Assembly: GCA_902477645.1 (NCBI GenBank)
Contig: CABSIA010000041.1
Location: 1-19,703 of the forward strand
From: an uncultured Prevotella sp.
GTDB taxonomy: Bacteria; Bacteroidota; Bacteroidia; Bacteroidales; Bacteroidaceae
Length of the DNA stretch: 19,703 nucleotides
Reading direction: 5' to 3'
Below are positions 16,216-19,703 of the stretch, one piece after another. The notes beneath the pieces were generated by a model that worked only from the letters and a program-made list of their open reading frames with translations, was not told the DNA's origin and ran no database searches. The position numbers and the translations under genes are program-made. Each line of letters opens with the position of its first letter. Position 1 is the stretch's first letter.

Positions 16216-17373
16216 CAGATAATTTTTTTGTTCCACTAATTTGCAGCGATAATAAGTCTCAACTTCTATTTTATCCAATAAAACTGATATTTTTCTGCCT
16301 ATTCTATACTGTTCCTCTGAACTTGGAATATAAATAGGGATGTTGCATATACCCTCAAAAGATAGGCACTGGCGCACACTGCCTTCTAATCGTTTTTGCA
16401 TTTCGTAGAAAAAATAACTTGTTGAGAAGAAATATTCCATATACTCTGGTGCAACCCCTTTTTTCACTCTAAAGCATATATACATTGGGCTTACAATACC
16501 CATATCAATAGTTGTCAATCGTGCGATAGAACCAACATTGATTCTTGCTGGATTGTAGGCAAAATCATTCTTATGAACAATCTTGTAATTTGATGTGTCC
16601 TCACTCGCAATAATTCTATCCTCAAACTGTTCGCTCTGATTTATAAAGCCCTGTTTATTGCTGACAGACAAAACCATATCAATAGACTTGTCTTTGTTCC
16701 TTTCTGAGATTTGCTCAATAATATCGCCTATGCGACATGGATGGCATGAGCGATTGTAATAAGCCCTTTCAATAATTGCGGACTTTAGTTTCTTCAAATC
16801 CTCAATGATTTTGTTTTGTGTTGCAATGCGCTTGTCTATGAAAGATAGTAATCCAGCTATTTTTCTCTGTTCCTCGATTGATGGAAAATATAATGATATT
16901 TTGGATAATCCTTCCTGTCCAATATTGAAATGTTGTGCCCCTGCACCCATCCTGCAAGTTCTTTTGCGCGCTAATGGCGTAGCAAGCAAATACTTAAAGA
17001 ACAAAGGATCATAATTGCCGATTTTACGACCACGAATAACAAAGCCTCCATAAATGGCGGTACGATTATCCATGTACACATTAGCTCGTCCAACATCCTC
17101 CAATGTTTCTGAGCTACGTTGGAATAGCAAATCTCCGTCTTTCACTCCGAAACATTCTATTTCTTTTTCAGTAGCATCAACCTTACCTCGAATACTATTA
17201 TATGTGATAACTCCTTCTGCAAGAATATCCATAACGGAAATGAATGGTAGTCCACTTCCAATACGTTTAGCGTCTGGATTAAGACCATTCTTGAACTCCA
17301 AATATTCAGAAAGCGTATGCTCTTCCCACTCCCCATTGAACTCAGGAAATCTCAAATGGGGAACATCACTCAT
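16195..17373 (-). CDS. hsdS: Second type I specificity gene, inverted and probably silent
   Basis: A complete 392-residue HsdS on the minus strand. It enters with MSDVPHLRFPEFNGEWEE. TRD1 spans about residues 19-180 and differs from that of the forward gene (HTLSEYLEFKNGLNPDAK...). The central helix is FIDKRIATQNKIIEDLKKLK, TRD2 spans about 202-360, and the tail ends NYLLRQMFI. No stop, frameshift or loss of conserved parts is seen, so it is an intact store of alternative TRDs. No TAnnTTTG box is found in the 40 bases upstream of its ATG, and the gene opposes the operon, so it is presumably not expressed until inverted. A few residues upstream of the repeat (MSD) would be exchanged with MAMAENKDKKVLN on inversion. 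Confidence 0.93.
   Translation of the reverse strand: MSDVPHLRFPEFNGEWEEHTLSEYLEFKNGLNPDAKRIGSGLPFISVMDILAEGVITYNSIRGKVDATEKEIECFGVKDGDLLFQRSSETLEDVGRANVYMDNRTAIYGGFVIRGRKIGNYDPLFFKYLLATPLARKRTCRMGAGAQHFNIGQEGLSKISLYFPSIEEQRKIAGLLSFIDKRIATQNKIIEDLKKLKSAIIERAYYNRSCHPCRIGDIIEQISERNKDKSIDMVLSVSNKQGFINQSEQFEDRIIASEDTSNYKIVHKNDFAYNPARINVGSIARLTTIDMGIVSPMYICFRVKKGVAPEYMEYFFSTSYFFYEMQKRLEGSVRQCLSFEGICNIPIYIPSSEEQYRIGRKISVLLDKIEVETYYRCKLVEQKNYLLRQMFI
16774..16832 (-). repeat. Central inverted repeat, right copy (59 bp)
   Basis: Inverted partner of 15604-15662 with one mismatch. It lies within the central helix region of the silent hsdS. Confidence 0.93.
17321..17366 (-). repeat. Outer inverted repeat, right copy (46 bp)
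   Basis: Perfect inverted partner of 15160-15205, ending 7 bases inside the start of the silent hsdS and 47 bases before the recombinase gene. Confidence 0.93.
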
Positions 17374-17413
17374 TATATTTCCCTAATTATATTAATAGAG
17401 GTATTTTATAAAA

Positions 17414-18340
17414 ATGACAATTATGAAACAGAAAACAATTAGAGAAATCTCGGTAGCTTGGAAAGAGTACAAGCGACCCTATGTGAAGCAGTCCACAATG
17501 GCGGCATACGTGTTAATCTTGGAGAACCACATTATTCCTTGTTTCGGGGATAGTGATTCGCTCCATGAAAAGGAAGTGCAGGCTTTCGTCCTGCAAAAGT
17601 TGGAAAAAGGATTGAGCATCAAATCCGTCAAGGACATTCTGATAGTCCTAAAAATGGTGATGAAGTACGGGGTCAAAAATGAATGGATGAATTATTGCGA
17701 ATGGGATATAAAATACCCAACGGCCTCTGCAAATAAGGAACTGGAAGTGCTGTCTGTAGCCTATCATAGGGCAATTCTGAACTATATCCAGAGTCATTTC
17801 ACCTTTACAGGGCTTGGCATTTATATCAGCCTTAGCACAGGGCTACGCATCGGGGAAATATGTGCTTTGAAATGGAGCGATGTCAATGTGGCTGACGGAA
17901 CTATAACCGTCAGTCGTACTATTGAACGCATCTATATCATTGAGGGAGAGAAGAAGCACACAGAACTTGTCATCAACACACCCAAGACCCAAAACTCTTG
18001 CCGTGCAATACCTATGAGCAAAGAATTACTCGCGATGATTAAACCATTGAAAAAGGTTGTCAATAATGATTTCTATGTGCTTACCAATGACGAGCACCCT
18101 ACAGAACCACGCACATACCGCAATAAATTGATGACCAAACTCGGCATTCCCAAATTGAAGTACCACGGGCTGCGCCACAGTTTTGCCACACGCTGCATTG
18201 AAGCCGGGTGTGACTATAAAACAGTGAGTGTTCTGTTAGGACACTCCAACATTTCAACCACGCTCAACCTCTATGTCCATCCCAATATGGAACAAAAGAA
18301 GCGTTGCATTAGTAAAATGTTCAAATCATTGGGAAAATAG
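17414..18340 (+). CDS. Tyrosine recombinase, probable hsdS invertase
   Basis: A 308-residue site-specific recombinase of usual length. The N-terminal SAM-like core-binding domain (VAWKEYKRPYVKQSTMAAYVLILENH, about residues 10-100) is followed by a catalytic domain with the full set: Arg145 (STGLRIGEICALKW), Lys191 (NTPKTQNSCR), His251 and Arg254 (YHGLRHSF), His277 (LLGHSN) and the nucleophile Tyr287 (LNLYVHPN). It lies directly beside the invertible hsdS pair, so it most likely flips those repeats; local invertases of this kind are known in type I loci. A role as integrase of the island is an alternative, but I see no att-like direct repeats at the island borders. Start: ATG at 17414, with ATG at 17423 as alternative. 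No consensus promoter or terminator was found for it. Confidence 0.93.
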   Translation: MTIMKQKTIREISVAWKEYKRPYVKQSTMAAYVLILENHIIPCFGDSDSLHEKEVQAFVLQKLEKGLSIKSVKDILIVLKMVMKYGVKNEWMNYCEWDIKYPTASANKELEVLSVAYHRAILNYIQSHFTFTGLGIYISLSTGLRIGEICALKWSDVNVADGTITVSRTIERIYIIEGEKKHTELVINTPKTQNSCRAIPMSKELLAMIKPLKKVVNNDFYVLTNDEHPTEPRTYRNKLMTKLGIPKLKYHGLRHSFATRCIEAGCDYKTVSVLLGHSNISTTLNLYVHPNMEQKKRCISKMFKSLGK

Positions 18341-18404
18341 GAGCGCATCTTACCTTTTACACAATGCTATTACGCATGCTATATAAGAAAATATCTACAA
18401 AAGG

Positions 18405-18438
18405 AAACATTTTGCCGTAAAAATATATCAAAATGTTT
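18405..18438. promoter_or_regulatory. Inverted repeat overlapping the pheA -33 box
   Basis: AAACATTTTG at 18405-18414 and CAAAATGTTT at 18429-18438 are perfect 10-bp inverted arms with a 14-base loop. The right arm covers the first three bases of the -33 TTTG. This placement suits a repressor or activator site, but no T-tract follows, so a terminator for the upstream recombinase gene is less likely. Confidence 0.4.
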
Positions 18439-18467
18439 GTGGGAATGAAATAAATGTTTTACTTTTG
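18436..18467 (+). promoter_or_regulatory. Promoter of the pheA leader and operon
   Basis: TTTG at 18436-18439 and TACTTTTG at 18460-18467 are separated by 20 bases, a full consensus Bacteroidota promoter. Transcription would start near 18473, about 22 bases before the leader peptide ATG. Confidence 0.85.
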
Positions 18468-18494
18468 CAGCATAAACAATAAAATATTGAGAAA

Positions 18495-18572
18495 ATGAAC
18501 AAGTCTTACGCATTTTACTTTAGCTTTTACTTTTACTTTGCAAGGAATTGTGAAGCGGGAAGTTGCGTGTAG
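18495..18572 (+). CDS. pheL: Phe/Tyr-rich leader peptide of the pheA attenuator
   Basis: A 25-codon open frame, too short for standard gene finding: MNKSYAFYFSFYFYF, then ten residues ending SCV and a TAG stop. From residue 5 to 15, five of eleven residues are Phe (all TTT) and four are Tyr (all TAC), far above chance, and directly upstream of pheA, whose product starts the Phe branch. The last codons (GAA GCG GGA) contain the 5' half of the antiterminator. A ribosome waiting at the Phe/Tyr codons (18507-18539) would leave bases 18553-18560 free; one that reaches the stop at 18570-18572 would cover them. This is the known logic of pheL-type attenuation in enterobacteria. No Shine-Dalgarno is seen, as is usual in Bacteroidota. 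Confidence 0.85.
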   Translation: MNKSYAFYFSFYFYFARNCEAGSCV

Positions 18573-18620
18573 ATTTCAACTTAAGAAACAAAGAAAACGA
18601 CATACGAAACGGTCCCGCTT
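18553..18620 (+). promoter_or_regulatory. Antiterminator of the pheA attenuator
   Basis: AAGCGGGA at 18553-18560 is perfectly complementary to TCCCGCTT at 18613-18620 (8 bp, five of them G-C). The 3' half is also the left arm of the terminator stem, so the two structures exclude each other. A small hairpin (AGTTG 18561-18565 with CAACT 18577-18581) can stack on the antiterminator from inside its loop. Confidence 0.8.
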
Positions 18621-18647
18621 AAACAAAGAGCAGGACCGTTTTTCGTA
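18603..18647 (+). terminator. Attenuator terminator upstream of pheA
   Basis: CGGTCC at 18610-18615 pairs with GGACCG at 18633-18638. The stem extends inward by GC/GC across one mismatch and outward by the flanking TACGAAA/TTTCGTA. Five T follow at 18639-18643. It lies 30 bases before the pheA ATG, so when formed it should stop transcription before the gene. Confidence 0.9.
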
Positions 18648-18678
18648 GACGGAGACCCAAAAACATAAACAACAGACG

Positions 18679-19509
18679 ATGAAACGCATAGCGATACAGG
18701 GATTTATAGGCTCGTTCCACGATATTGCCGCCCGTCAGTTCTTCCAGGGCGAGCAGATACAGCTCATCTGCTGCTCAACTTTTGAGGCCGTGTTTGAGAA
18801 TATCAAACGCGACCCTACGGTGATAGGGCTGGTAGCCATAGAAAACACCATTGCAGGCTCACTGCTACACAACTACGAGCTGCTGCAGGGCAGCGGAACC
18901 ACCGTGGTGGGCGAGCATAAGCTCCACATTCAGCACGCCATAAGCTGTTTGCCCGAAGACGGTTGGACAACCATAAGTGAGGTTCACTCACATCCTGTGG
19001 CATTGATGCAGTGCCGCAATTTTCTTGCCAACCATCCAGATATGAAGGCTGTTGAGGCTGAGGACACAGCGGGAGCTGCCGAATACATCCAGAGACAGCA
19101 ATGCCGTGGCTGGGCTGCAATCTGCCACCCCGAGGCTGCGCGCCATTACGGATTGAAAGTGCTGGAGGACCACATAGAGGACAACAAACACAACTACACA
19201 CGTTTCCTCGTTGTATGCAATCCAAACAAGGCGGATATGCTCAGACCTATTGACAAGACCAACAAGGCGAGTCTCGTTTTCTCGCTGCCGCATGATGAGG
19301 GCTCGCTGTCGAAAGTGCTCACCATATTGAGCTTCTACGACATAAACCTCACAAAAATACAGTCGCTGCCCATCATCGGGCACGAATGGGAATACCTGTT
19401 CTATGTCGATGTCACCTACGACAATATAACACGCTACCGTCAGTCGATTGACGCCATAATACCATTGACCAAGGAACTAAAAATTTTAGGAGAATATGAA
19501 GAATGTTAA
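18679..19509 (+). CDS. pheA: Prephenate dehydratase with ACT domain
   Basis: A 276-residue cytoplasmic enzyme that converts prephenate to phenylpyruvate, the committed step to Phe. The catalytic domain (about residues 1-180) shows IAIQGFIGSFHDIAA, VIGLVAIENTIAGSLLHNYELL (family 'P.ENS..G.v'), HSHPVALMQC and the catalytic NYTRF (Thr174-Arg175-Phe176). The ACT domain (about 195-270) has GSLSKVL (Gly208-Leu210) and KIQSLP where many enzymes have ESRP, the Phe-binding motif; feedback binding may thus differ. There is no fused chorismate mutase, unlike the E. coli P-protein, which suits Bacteroidales, where that activity is usually fused elsewhere. It is expressed behind a Phe/Tyr leader attenuator. 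Its last 14 bases overlap the aminotransferase gene, so the two are one operon. Confidence 0.96.
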   Translation: MKRIAIQGFIGSFHDIAARQFFQGEQIQLICCSTFEAVFENIKRDPTVIGLVAIENTIAGSLLHNYELLQGSGTTVVGEHKLHIQHAISCLPEDGWTTISEVHSHPVALMQCRNFLANHPDMKAVEAEDTAGAAEYIQRQQCRGWAAICHPEAARHYGLKVLEDHIEDNKHNYTRFLVVCNPNKADMLRPIDKTNKASLVFSLPHDEGSLSKVLTILSFYDINLTKIQSLPIIGHEWEYLFYVDVTYDNITRYRQSIDAIIPLTKELKILGEYEEC

Positions 19510-19703
19510 ACCTGCCGACAGGCTATCGGCTGTTCAGGAGTATTATTTCAGCCGCAAACTGAAAGAAGTGGCTGCACTCAACGCACAGGGGCGTGACATT
19601 ATAAGCCTTGCCATCGGAAGTCCCGACATGCCGCCGTCGAAACAGACTATAGAGAAACTCTGCGAGACGGCTGCACAGCCATCAGCCCACGGATATCAAC
19701 CTA
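19496..19703 (+). CDS. Class I/II PLP-dependent aminotransferase, N-terminal part
   Basis: ATG at 19496 lies inside the end of pheA (14-base overlap, different frame) and the frame stays open to the window edge, 69 codons. The start MKNVKPADRLSAVQEYYFSRKL, then DIISLAIGSPDMPPSKQTIEKL and HGYQP, is typical of the N-terminus of fold-type I aminotransferases (family 'i.L..G.Pd..tp..i...l' and 'GY'). The catalytic lysine lies beyond the window. Given its coupling to pheA, it most likely transaminates phenylpyruvate and/or 4-hydroxyphenylpyruvate, or prephenate. In Bacteroidales I recall pheA being followed by an aminotransferase, a DAHP synthase/chorismate mutase and prephenate dehydrogenase. Confidence 0.9.
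   Translation, partial: MKNVKPADRLSAVQEYYFSRKLKEVAALNAQGRDIISLAIGSPDMPPSKQTIEKLCETAAQPSAHGYQP

Larger units (their letters stand above)
15160..17366. other. Invertible hsdS shuffling segment
   Basis: The 2207 bases between the outer repeats contain two complete, head-on hsdS genes. Order: outer repeat, TRD1a, central repeat, TRD2a, palindrome, TRD2b, central repeat, TRD1b, outer repeat. Inversion at the outer pair exchanges whole genes; inversion at the central pair (15604-16832) exchanges only TRD2. Both crossovers preserve the reading frame. The segment is followed by a tyrosine recombinase gene 48 bases on. Together the pairs predict four HsdS forms in the expressed slot: 1a-2a, 1b-2b, 1a-2b and 1b-2a. 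Confidence 0.88.

Noticed and set aside
17374..17413. A possible promoter for the silent hsdS on the minus strand.
   Set aside because: No TAnnTTTG match is present in the gap; only A/T-rich sequence is seen.

Overview
The window looks like a chromosome segment of a Bacteroidales bacterium (Bacteroides/Prevotella-like; I cannot settle the genus). Six upstream regions carry the Bacteroidota sigma signature TAnnTTTG, two of them with TTTG 19-20 bases upstream. Shine-Dalgarno sites are weak or absent, and the gene families (SlyD-type FKBP, M48 lipoprotein, S8 protease with a possible T9SS tail, pheA followed by an aminotransferase) fit that group.

Left part (1-6734), housekeeping and envelope genes: a truncated slyD on the minus strand, a small exported protein with a structured leader, a secreted subtilisin-like protease, an M48 metalloprotease lipoprotein, a convergent wecB-like gene whose epimerase catalytic residues are partly replaced, a MITE-like inverted-repeat element, and a TPR protein.

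Middle part (6956-18340), a phase-variable type I restriction-modification island, all on the plus strand except one gene: hsdR, a KilA-N protein, an orphan PD-(D/E)XK protein with an HsdR-like nuclease core, hsdM, an AlbA_2/HATPase protein, an expressed hsdS, a second complete hsdS in opposite orientation, and a tyrosine recombinase with all catalytic residues. The two hsdS genes share a 46-bp perfect inverted repeat at their 5' ends, a 59-bp inverted repeat (one mismatch) in the central helix, and a 34-bp perfect palindrome where their 3' ends overlap. Inversion at the outer or central repeats keeps the reading frame and would give four target-recognition combinations from one promoter-linked slot. 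The silent copy has no promoter that I can see.

Right part (18405-19703), aromatic amino acid biosynthesis: pheA (prephenate dehydratase with ACT domain) overlaps a partial aminotransferase gene. The roughly 200-base pheA leader holds the best hidden signal: a consensus promoter, a 25-codon leader peptide with five Phe and four Tyr in an 11-residue stretch, an 8-bp antiterminator whose 5' half lies in the last codons of the leader peptide, and a strong intrinsic terminator that shares the 3' half. This is the architecture of ribosome-mediated attenuation of the enterobacterial pheA type, here in a Bacteroidota-like genome.
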